Assembly (NCBI GenBank): GCA_002746645.1
Contig: PDPU01000002.1
Span: 50,545-114,544 of the forward strand
Reading direction: 5' to 3'
Length of the DNA: 64,000 nt
DNA from: Gammaproteobacteria bacterium
GTDB taxonomy: Bacteria > Pseudomonadota > Gammaproteobacteria > Granulosicoccales > Granulosicoccaceae
Shown here one piece after another: positions 44,667 to 54,918 of the stretch (its first letter is position 1; each line of letters begins with the position of its first letter). The translations under genes were made by a program, and so were the position numbers. The notes under the pieces were generated by a model. It was not told where the DNA came from, searched no databases, and saw only the letters and a program-made list of their open reading frames with translations.

Positions 44667-45029
44667 TCAGGTTGCCGCGACGCCGATCCACACGAGCAAC
44701 GCCATCACGATGGTCATGAGCACCGCTGCCGACCCCGCATCCTTGGCGCGTCCGGACAGCTCGTGGTAGTCCTCGCCGATGCGATCCACGACGGCCTCGA
44801 TGGCCGAATTCAGCAACTCGACGATCAGGACCAGCAACGAGCTGCCGACGAGCAAGGCGTAGTCGAGCGCGTCATCGGCGATCCACCAGGCCAGTGGCAA
44901 GGCAATGAGGCAGCAGATGACTTCCTGGCGAAAAGCGGGTTCGTTGCGGTAGGTGCTGCGGAGCCCGGCGAGCGAGAAATGCGTTGCCGCGGCAAGCCGA
45001 CGGGTTTCGTCGGCGATGGGTTTGATCAT
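44667..45029 (-). CDS. dgkA: Diacylglycerol kinase
   Basis: 120 aa, normal for the small membrane enzyme with three helices. It phosphorylates diacylglycerol to phosphatidic acid. Seen: AATHFSLAGLRSTYRNEPAFRQEVICCLIALPLAWW and the signature LLNSAIEAVVDRIGEDYHELSGRAKDAGSAAV (ELLNSAIE active-site region). It lies 22 nt downstream of the hydrolase-like gene on the same strand, so they are probably co-transcribed. Confidence 0.96.
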   Translation of the reverse strand: MIKPIADETRRLAAATHFSLAGLRSTYRNEPAFRQEVICCLIALPLAWWIADDALDYALLVGSSLLVLIVELLNSAIEAVVDRIGEDYHELSGRAKDAGSAAVLMTIVMALLVWIGVAAT

Positions 45030-45051
45030 CGTGTGTTCCAGTCTGATGTGA

Positions 45052-46056
45052 TCATCGTTCGACCCATTTCGGGTTGCGATCCTTGTCGACGAGCACTGCG
45101 CGCACGCCTTCGATGAAATCGGGGTGCCGTGCCGTGATTGCGCTCTGTTCGAGTTCCCGCGCGAGTGCGGCCTCGAGCGAAGCCGTGGCGTTGTCGTCGA
45201 ACAGGGTTTCGATCACCGCGAGGGTATGTGGCGAGGCGCCATCGAGCTTGTCGAGCAGTGTGGCCGCATCCGTGTTGCCTCCGGTGGCCGCGGCAGCGAG
45301 GCGCTCGCGGCTGGCCGTGCTCGACGCGTCGGCAAACCATGCGGCACGCGCATCGAGTGTGGCCTCGGTGGCAGGGTCATCGGGAAGGGCTTCGCGAGCC
45401 TTGCAGAAGGTCCCGACCACTTCGTCGATGCTGCCGGCGCTCGTGTCTTCGAGCGCGGCCACGAAGTGCTCCAGCGTGTCACTCGCGATCAGGTGCGAGG
45501 CAAGACCAAGCCGCACGGCCATTGGCCCCGTCACCGACTCGGCCGTGCAGGCCATCCACCAGCCAGCACGCTTCGGCAGCCGTGGCAGAAAATGTGTGCC
45601 GCCGACGTCGGGGAAGAAACCGATCCGCGATTCGGGCATGCCGAACAACGAACGTTCGCTGACGACACAGTAACGCCCGTGTACGGAAATGCCGAGCCCG
45701 CCGCCCATGGCAATACCGTCGACGAGCGCCATGACCGGTTTCGGGCTGGTGGCAAGACGCAGGTTCAAGGCGTATTCACGGTCGAAGAAGGCATGAATCT
45801 CGTCGTACCGTTCGGCAAGCGCAAGCTCACGGATGCGCTTCATGTCGCCGCCGGCGCAGTAGGCCTTGTCGCTGGTCGAGCGAATGAGGATGAGTTCGAT
45901 ACCGTGCTGCGTGGCGATGTCGTCGAGCGCTGCATGCAGCGCCTCGATCATGTCGAGATTCAGTGCATTGAGTGCAGACCGGCGTTCGAGCGTGATGACG
46001 CCAAGGCGCCCTCGAAGCGTGGTGCGGCATGTGTCGGACTGGCTGGAATCGTTCAT
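45052..46056 (-). CDS. Enoyl-CoA hydratase/isomerase family, probable 3-hydroxyisobutyryl-CoA hydrolase
   Basis: 334 aa. Seen: RGRLGVITLERRSALNALNLDMIEAL, KAYCAGGDMKRI (oxyanion loop), ALVDGIAMGGGLGISVHGRYCVVSERSLFGMPESRIGFFPDVGGTHFLPRLP, and a long C-terminal part ending HPDFIEGVRAVLVDKDRNPKW. The GMPE and FPDVGGT blocks and the DFxEGVRAxLxDKDxxPxW end are typical of the hydrolase subgroup of valine catabolism. The ATG chosen (46056) starts just before the conserved part; the frame extends to 46143 without support. A 3-hydroxybutyryl-CoA-type activity cannot be excluded. Confidence 0.85.
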   Translation of the reverse strand: MNDSSQSDTCRTTLRGRLGVITLERRSALNALNLDMIEALHAALDDIATQHGIELILIRSTSDKAYCAGGDMKRIRELALAERYDEIHAFFDREYALNLRLATSPKPVMALVDGIAMGGGLGISVHGRYCVVSERSLFGMPESRIGFFPDVGGTHFLPRLPKRAGWWMACTAESVTGPMAVRLGLASHLIASDTLEHFVAALEDTSAGSIDEVVGTFCKAREALPDDPATEATLDARAAWFADASSTASRERLAAAATGGNTDAATLLDKLDGASPHTLAVIETLFDDNATASLEAALARELEQSAITARHPDFIEGVRAVLVDKDRNPKWVER

Positions 46057-46171
46057 GAGGGTGATTGTACCGACCCGTGGTGCCGGTTCAACGCGGGTCA
46101 GTGAGCATTCGGCAGGAATGGCGGCGGTACTGGCCGGCGGCACTGGCCGGCTGTTCGGGCGCTTCCTGTTT

Positions 46172-46248
46172 CCCGCCTCTCGTCTCTCGTCTCCCGTCTC
46201 CCGTTTCCCGTCTTCCGTTTCCCGTCTCCCGTCTCCCGTCTCCCGTCA
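46172..46248 (-). repeat. 11 heptamer repeats ending in the rpiR stop codon
   Basis: Eleven 7-bp units, consensus CCCGTCT on the plus strand (AGACGGG on the minus strand), with a few single-base variants. The last unit (46242-46248) contains the TGA stop of the regulator gene. On the minus strand four GGG runs separated by 4 nt (AGAC) occur in succession, a canonical G-quadruplex pattern. Confidence 0.9.
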
Positions 46249-47181
46249 TCGATCAGCGCCGAAGCGCCGCTCTCCCATCGAAATGCACAAGGTCTGTGCA
46301 ATGCACAGGGCTGCCGACAGCGAACGAAAGCTGCGCGCTTCGGCATCTCGTGCGCACAGCACCACATCGGCGGGCTCGGTGATGCTGTGGTCGGACGTGT
46401 CGGTGATGATCAGCAACGGCGCATCGGAATCTCCCGCGAGCCGAATGGCCTGACGGCTGAAGTCGGAGAAGGGCGAGAAGGTGACGACCAGCACGAGGTC
46501 TCCCGCCAGTGGATGCAGTGTCTGCATCGGCATCTGTGCGCCGTGCCCGTCGGCGATGCTGCAGGGCTGGCCGAGCTGGTTCAGTGCGTACTCGATGTAG
46601 TGACTCACGCCCAGTGCGCGACGCACACCGACGATGTGAATGTGGCGTGCCGCTTCCATGAGCGAAACGGCCTGCTCGAGCGCCGCGCTGTCGGTGAGTT
46701 CGACGAGCGAGTGCAGCGATTCGATCTGAGCCGAGGCAAACTCCTGCAACAGCGCCGCTGCCCCCTGGGTGACCGGGCCATCGGTTGTTCCGCCATCGGT
46801 GGATCCACGGCGAGTGGCCCCGTCTTGAGTTGTTCCACCGGGCGTGGCCCCACTGGGCGTGACCCCATCGGGCATGGTCCCACCACGAGCCGACACATGA
46901 CGCAGCCGTTCGGTGTAGTCGGCGTAGCGGCGGTACAAGGGCTCACGGTGGATTTCCTGCAGCATCGCGTAGCCTTCGAGCCCGAAGTGACGTGCGTAGC
47001 GCACCAGTGTCGATGGACTGACTCCGGCCTTCTCGGCGGCAAGAGCGACGGTATCGAGAGCGATGGACTGCGGATGGGCGCGCACATAGTCGTTGACGAC
47101 CTGCAAGCGTGCGGGCAGTCGATCATGAGCAGTGTCGAGGCGGTGCTTCAGTGCGTCGAGGGTCGGGGCGGAAGAGGCCAT
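46246..47181 (-). CDS. RpiR/MurR-family transcriptional regulator of the inositol cluster
   Basis: 311 aa. Seen: HTH_6 domain (about 1-78: RLPARLQVVNDYVRAHPQSIALDTVALAAEKAGVSPSTLVRYARHFGLEGYAMLQEI), then an unusual Gly/Thr linker of eight pentads (101-140), then a SIS domain (about 141-290: ARHIHIVGVRRALGVSHYIEYALNQLG...DLVLVVTFSPFSDFSRQAI...PLLIITDTSDH). Known: RpiR-type IolR proteins repress inositol catabolism and sense a phosphorylated intermediate through SIS. It is divergent from iolC, and two dyads lie in the shared promoter, which supports the role. Confidence 0.88.
   Translation of the reverse strand: MASSAPTLDALKHRLDTAHDRLPARLQVVNDYVRAHPQSIALDTVALAAEKAGVSPSTLVRYARHFGLEGYAMLQEIHREPLYRRYADYTERLRHVSARGGTMPDGVTPSGATPGGTTQDGATRRGSTDGGTTDGPVTQGAAALLQEFASAQIESLHSLVELTDSAALEQAVSLMEAARHIHIVGVRRALGVSHYIEYALNQLGQPCSIADGHGAQMPMQTLHPLAGDLVLVVTFSPFSDFSRQAIRLAGDSDAPLLIITDTSDHSITEPADVVLCARDAEARSFRSLSAALCIAQTLCISMGERRFGADR
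46762..46881 (-). repeat. Eight 15-bp units encoding the pentapeptide linker of the regulator
   Basis: The region encodes GTMPD, GVTPS, GATPG, GTTQD, GATRR, GSTDG, GTTDG, PVTQG, i.e. eight G-x-T-x-x-like pentads. The DNA units are diverged but keep a 15-bp period, so length changes keep frame. Confidence 0.75.
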
Positions 47182-47228
47182 CGTTCAGTTTGCCCGGTCA
47201 GGATGTTTGAGACAGACGTGCGGAGGAT

Positions 47229-47242
47229 GGAATGAATATTCC
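47229..47242 (+). promoter_or_regulatory. GGAA-N6-TTCC site in the rpiR-iolC intergenic region
   Basis: GGAA TGAATA TTCC, extendable to TGGAAT-GAAT-ATTCCA as a perfect 6-bp dyad. From memory, GGAA-N6-TTCC is the motif described for the RpiR-type IolR of rhizobia. It lies 48 bp from the regulator start and could serve autoregulation. Confidence 0.55.
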
Positions 47243-47282
47243 ACCACGTGCCGAAAACATGCAAGCAGATACGGGTTTTTTC

Positions 47283-47311
47283 TTGATGTGAAACATCCGT
47301 TTCATTAGAGT
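47283..47311 (+). promoter_or_regulatory. iol promoter with operator inside the spacer
   Basis: TTGATG (47283-47288), 17 bp, TAGAGT (47306-47311) is a sigma-70-like promoter for iolC. A perfect dyad, TGAAAC-ATCC-GTTTCA (47289-47304), fills the spacer. A repressor bound there would block polymerase, which fits control by the adjacent RpiR-type regulator. Confidence 0.6.
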
Positions 47312-47347
47312 GAGGGGCCCCGAAGCGGATACGGAACCACGCACGCG

Positions 47348-49312
47348 ATGACGGTCGATCTCACCCTGCCCGATGCCATGCAAGCCGTGGTTGCGTCCCC
47401 CCGCCATGAGGCGCCCGATCTGATCTGTCTCGGGCGTGCCGGGGTTGATCTCTACGCCCGCCAGATCGGCAGTCCGCTCGAGGATGTGGCGAGCTTTGCG
47501 CGCTACATCGGCGGTTCGTCCACCAACATCGCCTGCTGCGCGGCGCGTCAGGGGCTGAAGACCGCGCTCATCACGCGTGTCGGCGATGAGGACATGGGCA
47601 GGTTCATCCGCGAGCAGCTTGCCCGCGAAGGTGTGGATACGCGTCTCGTGAAGACCGATCCCGAGCGGCTTACCGCGCTCGTCATCCTCGGCATCAAGGA
47701 TCGCGAGAGTTTCCCGCTCATCTTCTACCGCGAGAACTGCGCCGACATGGCGATCGACGCAGCCGACTTCGATGCGGACTACATCGGCAAGGCCGGAGCA
47801 CTGTTGATTACCGGCACGCATTTCTCCACCGATGGCGTCTACAGGGCGTCGATGGAAGCGCTCCGCATCGCGCGTGCAGCGGGTGTCAGGACGGTGCTCG
47901 ACATCGACTACCGACCTGTGCTCTGGGGCCTCACGGGCCGTGGTGATGGCGAGACGCGCTACGTCAGGAACGACAGGGTCAGCGAGCACCTGCAGGGGAT
48001 TCTCGGGCAGTTCGATCTGATCGTGGGTACTGAAGAAGAATTCAGCATTGCAGGCGGTTCGGAAGACACGCGCGAGTCGCTCGAGAAGGTGCGTTCCCTG
48101 ACCGACGCAACCCTGGTGCTGAAACGCGGGGCGCTCGGTGCGGTGGTTTTCGACGGGCCGATTCCGGCCGATCTCGAACAGGGCGTTCAGGTCGAAGGTG
48201 TCAGGGTTGATGTATTGAACGTGCTCGGCGCGGGCGATGCCTTCATGGCGGGCTTTCTTCGCGGCTGGCTGAACGAGGAAGGGCATGCAGCCTCGCTCCG
48301 CTATGCCAATGCCTCGGGGGCACTCGTGGTGTCGCGTCATGGCTGCACACCGGCGATGCCGACGCAGGAAGAGCTGGACTTCTACCTGGCGCACCAGCAG
48401 CGCATTCCGCGCCCCGACGTCGATCCGCAACTCAACTACCTGCATCGTGTGACCGTGCAGCCGGAAGCGCCGCAGGAGCTCTGCATCCACGCCTTCGATC
48501 ATCGCATCCAGTTCGAAGACATGGCCGATGCGGCCGGCGCCGACCATGCGCGCATCGGTGAACTCAAGCAGCTGCTGTTTGCCGCGACGCTCGATGTGCT
48601 CGACAGCGATGGCCTGCAGGACAAGGGCGGCATCCTCTGCGACGGCATCCACGGGCAGGATGTGCTGAATGCCGCCACCGGCTCGAGACTCTGGATCGGA
48701 CGCCCGGTGGAGATGCCGAAGTCACGCCCGCTCCGTTTCGAACACGATCAGGACATCGGCACCCTGATTGCCTCCTGGCCACTGCAGCAGATCGTCAAGT
48801 GCCTGTGCTTCTTCTCGACGCAGGACAGCGAGGAGCTGCGTCGGGCACAGGAACGGACACTGCTCCAGCTTCAGAACGCCTGTTTCGCGAGCGGTCACGA
48901 ATGGCTGGCCGAAATCATCCCGCCCACGGACGACCCGCTGCCGGTGGGCGAATCGGTGCTCGCGTCGATCAGGCGCTGTCACGAACTGGGTCTGCGGCCC
49001 GACTGGTGGAAGATTCCCTGCATCGACCGCGCGTCGGCCGTGGCGATGGGAGACTTCATCGCCACCCATACGCCACATTGCCGCGGTATCGTGGTGCTCG
49101 GGCTCGATGCGCCCATCGAGGAACTCGGCGCAGGCTTCAAGGCCTTCGCGGGCATCGATCTCGTGCGTGGCTTCGCCGTCGGTCGCAGCATCTTCGGCGA
49201 GCCTTCGAAACGCTGGCTCGCAGGGGCAATCGACGACGCGCAATTGCAGCGCGAAATTGCCTCGCGCTATCGTGCGGTGATTGCCGCCTGGCATCAGCGC
49301 GGCACGGCCTGA
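47348..49312 (+). CDS. iolC: 5-dehydro-2-deoxygluconokinase with C-terminal DUF2090 domain
   Basis: 654 aa. Seen: PfkB kinase, residues about 15-335 (LICLGRAGVDLYARQIGSPLEDVASFARYIGGSSTNIACCAARQG with the sugar-binding GG; VLNVLGAGDAFMAGFLRGWL with the anion-hole and catalytic GAGD). The C-terminal domain from about 350 (QPEAPQELCIHAFDHRIQFEDMADAAG...) is DUF2090, a TIM-barrel aldolase-like module. Known: fused IolC-DUF2090 proteins are common in proteobacteria and are thought to combine kinase and 6-phospho-5-dehydro-2-deoxygluconate aldolase activities. It is the first gene after the divergent regulator. Confidence 0.93.
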   Translation: MTVDLTLPDAMQAVVASPRHEAPDLICLGRAGVDLYARQIGSPLEDVASFARYIGGSSTNIACCAARQGLKTALITRVGDEDMGRFIREQLAREGVDTRLVKTDPERLTALVILGIKDRESFPLIFYRENCADMAIDAADFDADYIGKAGALLITGTHFSTDGVYRASMEALRIARAAGVRTVLDIDYRPVLWGLTGRGDGETRYVRNDRVSEHLQGILGQFDLIVGTEEEFSIAGGSEDTRESLEKVRSLTDATLVLKRGALGAVVFDGPIPADLEQGVQVEGVRVDVLNVLGAGDAFMAGFLRGWLNEEGHAASLRYANASGALVVSRHGCTPAMPTQEELDFYLAHQQRIPRPDVDPQLNYLHRVTVQPEAPQELCIHAFDHRIQFEDMADAAGADHARIGELKQLLFAATLDVLDSDGLQDKGGILCDGIHGQDVLNAATGSRLWIGRPVEMPKSRPLRFEHDQDIGTLIASWPLQQIVKCLCFFSTQDSEELRRAQERTLLQLQNACFASGHEWLAEIIPPTDDPLPVGESVLASIRRCHELGLRPDWWKIPCIDRASAVAMGDFIATHTPHCRGIVVLGLDAPIEELGAGFKAFAGIDLVRGFAVGRSIFGEPSKRWLAGAIDDAQLQREIASRYRAVIAAWHQRGTA

Positions 49313-49343
49313 CTCAACCGGCCCTCATCAGGAAATCGTAGAC

Positions 49344-51197
<1,854 letters not shown>

Positions 51198-51235
51198 GCG
51201 GGGTGTCTGCCAGTGGGAAGGGTCGGTAGGCGAGG

Positions 51236-52264
51236 ATGGTGGCAACGATGAGCGATCAGACGCCCGAGATCTATTGTCTTGGCCGTGCCGGCATGGATCT
51301 CTACGCACTCGAGGATGGCGCGGACTTCCATGCCGTCTCGGGCTTCGAGAAGCAGGTCGGCGGCTCGCCTGCGAACATCGCCATCGGACTGGCGCGGCTC
51401 GGTGTGAAGGCAGGCATCATCACTCGCGTCTCGGACGATCTCGTGGGGCACTATGTGGCCGCCGAACTCGAGCGAAACGGTGTCGATATCGGAGCGCTGT
51501 CCTTCGATGCGAGTGGCACGCGCACGAGCCTTGCGGTCACCGAGGTGAAGGACGAGGAATGCGGGGTGGTCATCTATCGTCACCGGGCGGCCGATCTGGC
51601 ACTGTCACCCGGCGACGTCGATACGGCAGATATTGCCGGAGCGAAGCTGTTGCTGATCACCGGTACGGCTCTGAGTGCCGAGCCGTCACGTTCAGCAGCG
51701 CGTCATGCGCTTGACACGGCAATCGCAACCGGCACGCGCTGCGTGCTCGATCTCGACTACCGCGCCTGTGCCTGGGCGAGCCGCAACGAGGCCGAAGAGG
51801 TCTGTCGCGAATTCGCGCTGACCTGCCACGTGGTTGTCGGCAACGACGAGGAGCTTGCGCTCATTGCCGAAGACACGGCCACGGCGGTCGAGCTGCTGTT
51901 CGACGCCGGCGTCGACATCGTCGTCGCCAAGCAGGGACGCGAAGGTTCCGCAATATACCAGCGGCACGGTGCGACGCTTCGCCGGTCCGCTAAGCTGGTT
52001 CGCGAGAAGAAACCTTTCGGTGCGGGTGATGCCTTCGCGGCGCGGCTGTGTGCGGGTTGGCTGAAGGATGAACCGCTCGAGCGCGTGCTCGAGGAAGCTG
52101 CGGCGGCAGCGGCATGGGTGGTAGGTTCCCGTCGTTGCGGTATCGACACACCGACGCGTGACGAGATTGCCCGCCTGATCGCCGAGTCCGAATCGTCGGG
52201 CACGGATGGGACGGGCGTCGACATCGACGAACTCAGGCGCACGAACGGCGAGAATCGAACATGA
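51236..52264 (+). CDS. PfkB-family kinase, second IolC-like paralog
   Basis: 342 aa; ATG at 51248 is an alternative start. Seen: IYCLGRAGMDLYALEDGADFHAVSGFEKQVGGSPANIAIGLARLGVKAGIITRVSDD, strikingly similar to the N-terminus of the fused IolC, and KPFGAGDAFAARLCAGWL with the catalytic Asp. It has no DUF2090 domain. Known: standalone IolC is the usual form in Bacillus and rhizobia. Inferred: a second 5-dehydro-2-deoxygluconokinase or a kinase for a related inositol-derived sugar. It overlaps iolB by ATGA. Confidence 0.88.
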   Translation: MVATMSDQTPEIYCLGRAGMDLYALEDGADFHAVSGFEKQVGGSPANIAIGLARLGVKAGIITRVSDDLVGHYVAAELERNGVDIGALSFDASGTRTSLAVTEVKDEECGVVIYRHRAADLALSPGDVDTADIAGAKLLLITGTALSAEPSRSAARHALDTAIATGTRCVLDLDYRACAWASRNEAEEVCREFALTCHVVVGNDEELALIAEDTATAVELLFDAGVDIVVAKQGREGSAIYQRHGATLRRSAKLVREKKPFGAGDAFAARLCAGWLKDEPLERVLEEAAAAAAWVVGSRRCGIDTPTRDEIARLIAESESSGTDGTGVDIDELRRTNGENRT

Positions 52265-53106
52265 CCCGACATATCTCCGCTTACGACAATGCCAACGAAG
52301 CCATCGTTGCCGAAGGCAATGAGGTCACCCCGCTGGTGTACTTCAACCGCGTCTGTCTGCAGCCCGGTGAACGCTACAGCCATTGGCTGAGGGGCCACGA
52401 GAGCTGCATCGTGCCGGTGTCGGGCAGTTGCAGTGTCAAGGTGGGTGACGAGAGCTACGAGAACATCGGCAGTCGCAGGGATCTCTGGGAAGGGGTGCCG
52501 AACGCCGTGTACGTGCCCGTGGACATGCCCGCCGAGATCACCGCAGGAGCGCGCGAGATGGAAGTGTTCATCGCGGGTGGCCGCTACGACAGGACGTTGA
52601 AGCCCTTTGCCGTGCGCGACGAGGATGTCGATCTCGTGCAGTACGGCTCGGATGACACGAAGACGCACCGCAAGATCAAGCATCTGCTCGGTCAGCGCAA
52701 CGCCGCAGATCGCGGGAGGTTGCTCGTCAGCGAACTCTTCACCGTCGGACAGGGTGGCTGGTCAGGCTTTCCGCCGCACAAGCACGATACCGAGCGACTG
52801 CCCGAGGAAACCCGTTTCGAGGAGGTCTACCAGTTCCGCTTCCGCCCCGAGCAGGGCTTCGGCTGTCAGTTCGATTACCTCGAGGACGGTGGCTGCGGCA
52901 CTCCGCATCACGTGCGCAACGGCGACACCTGTCTGATCGATCGCGGTTATCACCCCTGCGTGGTCGCGCCGGGCTACGAAATGTACTACTTCACGATCAT
53001 CGTCGGCGAGCACTCGCAGTCGCTCATTCAGTACTTCGAACCGGCGCATGCCCACCAGATCGAAACGATCCCGGGCATCAAGGACATGATTGCGAAATTC
53101 AGGTAA
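52261..53106 (+). CDS. iolB: 5-deoxy-glucuronate isomerase
   Basis: 281 aa, a bicupin isomerase. Seen: LVYFNRVCLQPGERYSHWLRGHESCIVPVSGSCSVKVG (first cupin), WEGVPNAVYVP, FPPHKHDTERLPEETRFEEVYQFRFRPEQGFGCQFDYLEDG (second cupin with the H-x-H...E metal ligands), and DRGYHPCVVAPGYEMYYFTIIVGE. These are the defining IolB blocks. The start overlaps the kinase stop by ATGA. It converts 5-deoxyglucuronate to 5-dehydro-2-deoxygluconate, the substrate of IolC. Confidence 0.95.
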   Translation: MTRHISAYDNANEAIVAEGNEVTPLVYFNRVCLQPGERYSHWLRGHESCIVPVSGSCSVKVGDESYENIGSRRDLWEGVPNAVYVPVDMPAEITAGAREMEVFIAGGRYDRTLKPFAVRDEDVDLVQYGSDDTKTHRKIKHLLGQRNAADRGRLLVSELFTVGQGGWSGFPPHKHDTERLPEETRFEEVYQFRFRPEQGFGCQFDYLEDGGCGTPHHVRNGDTCLIDRGYHPCVVAPGYEMYYFTIIVGEHSQSLIQYFEPAHAHQIETIPGIKDMIAKFR

Positions 53107-53122
53107 TGGAGCGACTTCCTTG

Positions 53123-54004
53123 ATGGCGGAACTGAACAGGCTGCTCGAGGCAGCGCGAGAGGGTGGCTATGCCGTACCCTGCTTCAATGTCTTCGGTATC
53201 GAGGATGTGCAGGCGCTCGTTGCCGCAGCCGAAGCCGAAGACGCACCCGTGATTCTCGCCGTGAATCGCGAAATGGTGGCTTTTGCCGGGCGGCAGCCGC
53301 TTGCCGACTACCTTGTCGGTGTTGCCGCGGAAGCGAGCGTACCGGTGTGCGTCCATCTCGACCATTGCGAGGTGGTGGACGAGGTCAAGCGCGCGGTCGA
53401 CGCGGGCTTTCCGTCGGTGATGTTCGATGGCTCGCAGCGCTCGCTCGAAGAGAACTGCCGTTGCACGCGCGAAGTCGCCGACTACGCGCACGCCGCCGGC
53501 GCCGGTGTGGAAGGCGAGATCGGGTCGGTACCGTATCGTGCCGGCAGCGTCGGGCGCGAGCACGTGCAGGATCGCCTTGCCACCGTCGACGATGCCGCAC
53601 GGTTCTCGGCCGAGAGCGGGGCGGATGCCATCGCCGTGGCAGTGGGTAACTGCCATCGCCTGATCGAGGGGCATGCGATCATCGATCATGAATTGTTCGC
53701 CGAACTGCGTGACGTCGTGGCACAGCCTCTCGTGATTCATGGTGCAAGCGGCATTCGCGGTGAAGATCAGCAGAGACTCACCCGGGCGGGGGCGGCCAAG
53801 TTCAACATCGGCACGAGCATCCGCCGGGTGCTGACGGACGGACTCCGCGAAGTGCTTGCCGAGCAGCCCGATCTTCACGATCGGCTGCGTCTGTTCCAGG
53901 CGGTCATGCCGCGCGTCGAAGCGCGTGCGCGTGATCATTTCCAGGTGCTGGGTGCCAGTGGGCACGCGGTCGATTCCATTTCTCGAGAGAGCGAAACATC
54001 ATGA
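53123..54004 (+). CDS. Class II aldolase, probable 6-phospho-5-dehydro-2-deoxygluconate aldolase (IolJ-like)
   Basis: 293 aa. Seen: GGYAVPCFNVFGIEDVQALVAAAEAEDAPVILAVN, VPVCVHLDHCEVVDEVKRAVDAGFPSVMFDGS (zinc His and catalytic Asp of class II FBA), GVEGEIGSVPYRAGSVG, PLVIHGASGIRGEDQQRLTRAGAAKFNIGTSIR (second zinc His, phosphate site). Known: IolJ in Bacillus belongs to this family. With DUF2090 on IolC there are two candidate aldolases in the cluster. ATG at 53123 follows GGAG by 11 nt; the frame extends to 53090 inside iolB. Confidence 0.88.
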   Translation: MAELNRLLEAAREGGYAVPCFNVFGIEDVQALVAAAEAEDAPVILAVNREMVAFAGRQPLADYLVGVAAEASVPVCVHLDHCEVVDEVKRAVDAGFPSVMFDGSQRSLEENCRCTREVADYAHAAGAGVEGEIGSVPYRAGSVGREHVQDRLATVDDAARFSAESGADAIAVAVGNCHRLIEGHAIIDHELFAELRDVVAQPLVIHGASGIRGEDQQRLTRAGAAKFNIGTSIRRVLTDGLREVLAEQPDLHDRLRLFQAVMPRVEARARDHFQVLGASGHAVDSISRESETS

Positions 54005-54918
54005 GTTATCCAACGGGCAATGCCCCCTGTTCCTGGGGGGTGGAATTCGGTGACGACCCACGCAACCCGCCCTGGGAGAAGGTGCTGGATGAAGCGCGCG
54101 CCGCCGGTTATCGCGGCATGGAACTCGGGCCGCTCGGTTTCATGCCCGAGAACCCCGAGGTGCTCGGCGAGGCCCTCGGGAAACGTGGTCTGACCCTGAC
54201 GGCGGGGGTGCTCTTCCGGCCCTTTCACGATCCGAACGCGCTGCCCGAGATCATCGATGCGGCACACCGTACCTGCAGGAGTCTCAAGGCTCAGGGTGCC
54301 GAACAGCTCGTGCTCATCGACAGCATCAGCGAGCGACGCGTGCCGACGGCAGGGCGTCCGGCCGAAGCCGAGCGCCTCGTCGGTGCCGACCTGGCCGCCT
54401 TTCATCGGCGCGTGCGTGAAGTGTGCGAGATTGCCACGGGCGACTACGGCATGACGGTGTCGCTGCACGCGCATGCGGCGGGCTTCATCGAGTTCGAAGA
54501 CGAAATCCACCGCACCATGGACGCCTTCGCGCCCGAACTTCTCGGACTGTGCATCGATACAGGTCATTGCGAGTACGCGTGCACCGATCCGGTGAAGCTC
54601 TACCATCAGTATCACGAGCGCGTGCCTTACGTGCACTACAAGGACGTCGATCCTGTCATTCGCGAAAAGGTCGTCAAGGAGCGCATCGGTTTCTACGACG
54701 CCTGCGGCATGGGCCTCTTCTGCAACCTCGGCGATGGCGTGGTCGACTTCGCGGGCTTCAAGGCGGCCATGGATGAACATGGTTTCAGCGGCTGGGGTAC
54801 GGTGGAACAGGACTGTGACCCGACCGCCGGCAATCCGGTGCTGGCCGACGCACGCCACAACCTCGAGTTCCTGACGTCGGTCGGCATTGCGGCTGCCGAC
54901 GGCCGTGGTGCCGCATGA
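54001..54918 (+). CDS. iolE: IolE-like TIM-barrel isomerase/dehydratase (probable inosose dehydratase)
   Basis: 305 aa, AP-endonuclease-2 (xylose isomerase-like) TIM barrel. Seen: GNAPCSWGVEFGDDPRNPPWEKVLDEARAAGYRGMELGPLGFMP (the IolE start N.P..WG.E), SLHAHAAGFIEFEDEIHRTMDAFAPELLGLCIDTGHCEYA (metal His, Glu, Asp), VHYKDVDP, and WGTVEQDCDPT. These residues match 2-keto-myo-inositol dehydratases. Overlaps with both neighbours are ATGA. Confidence 0.88.
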   Translation: MSYPTGNAPCSWGVEFGDDPRNPPWEKVLDEARAAGYRGMELGPLGFMPENPEVLGEALGKRGLTLTAGVLFRPFHDPNALPEIIDAAHRTCRSLKAQGAEQLVLIDSISERRVPTAGRPAEAERLVGADLAAFHRRVREVCEIATGDYGMTVSLHAHAAGFIEFEDEIHRTMDAFAPELLGLCIDTGHCEYACTDPVKLYHQYHERVPYVHYKDVDPVIREKVVKERIGFYDACGMGLFCNLGDGVVDFAGFKAAMDEHGFSGWGTVEQDCDPTAGNPVLADARHNLEFLTSVGIAAADGRGAA

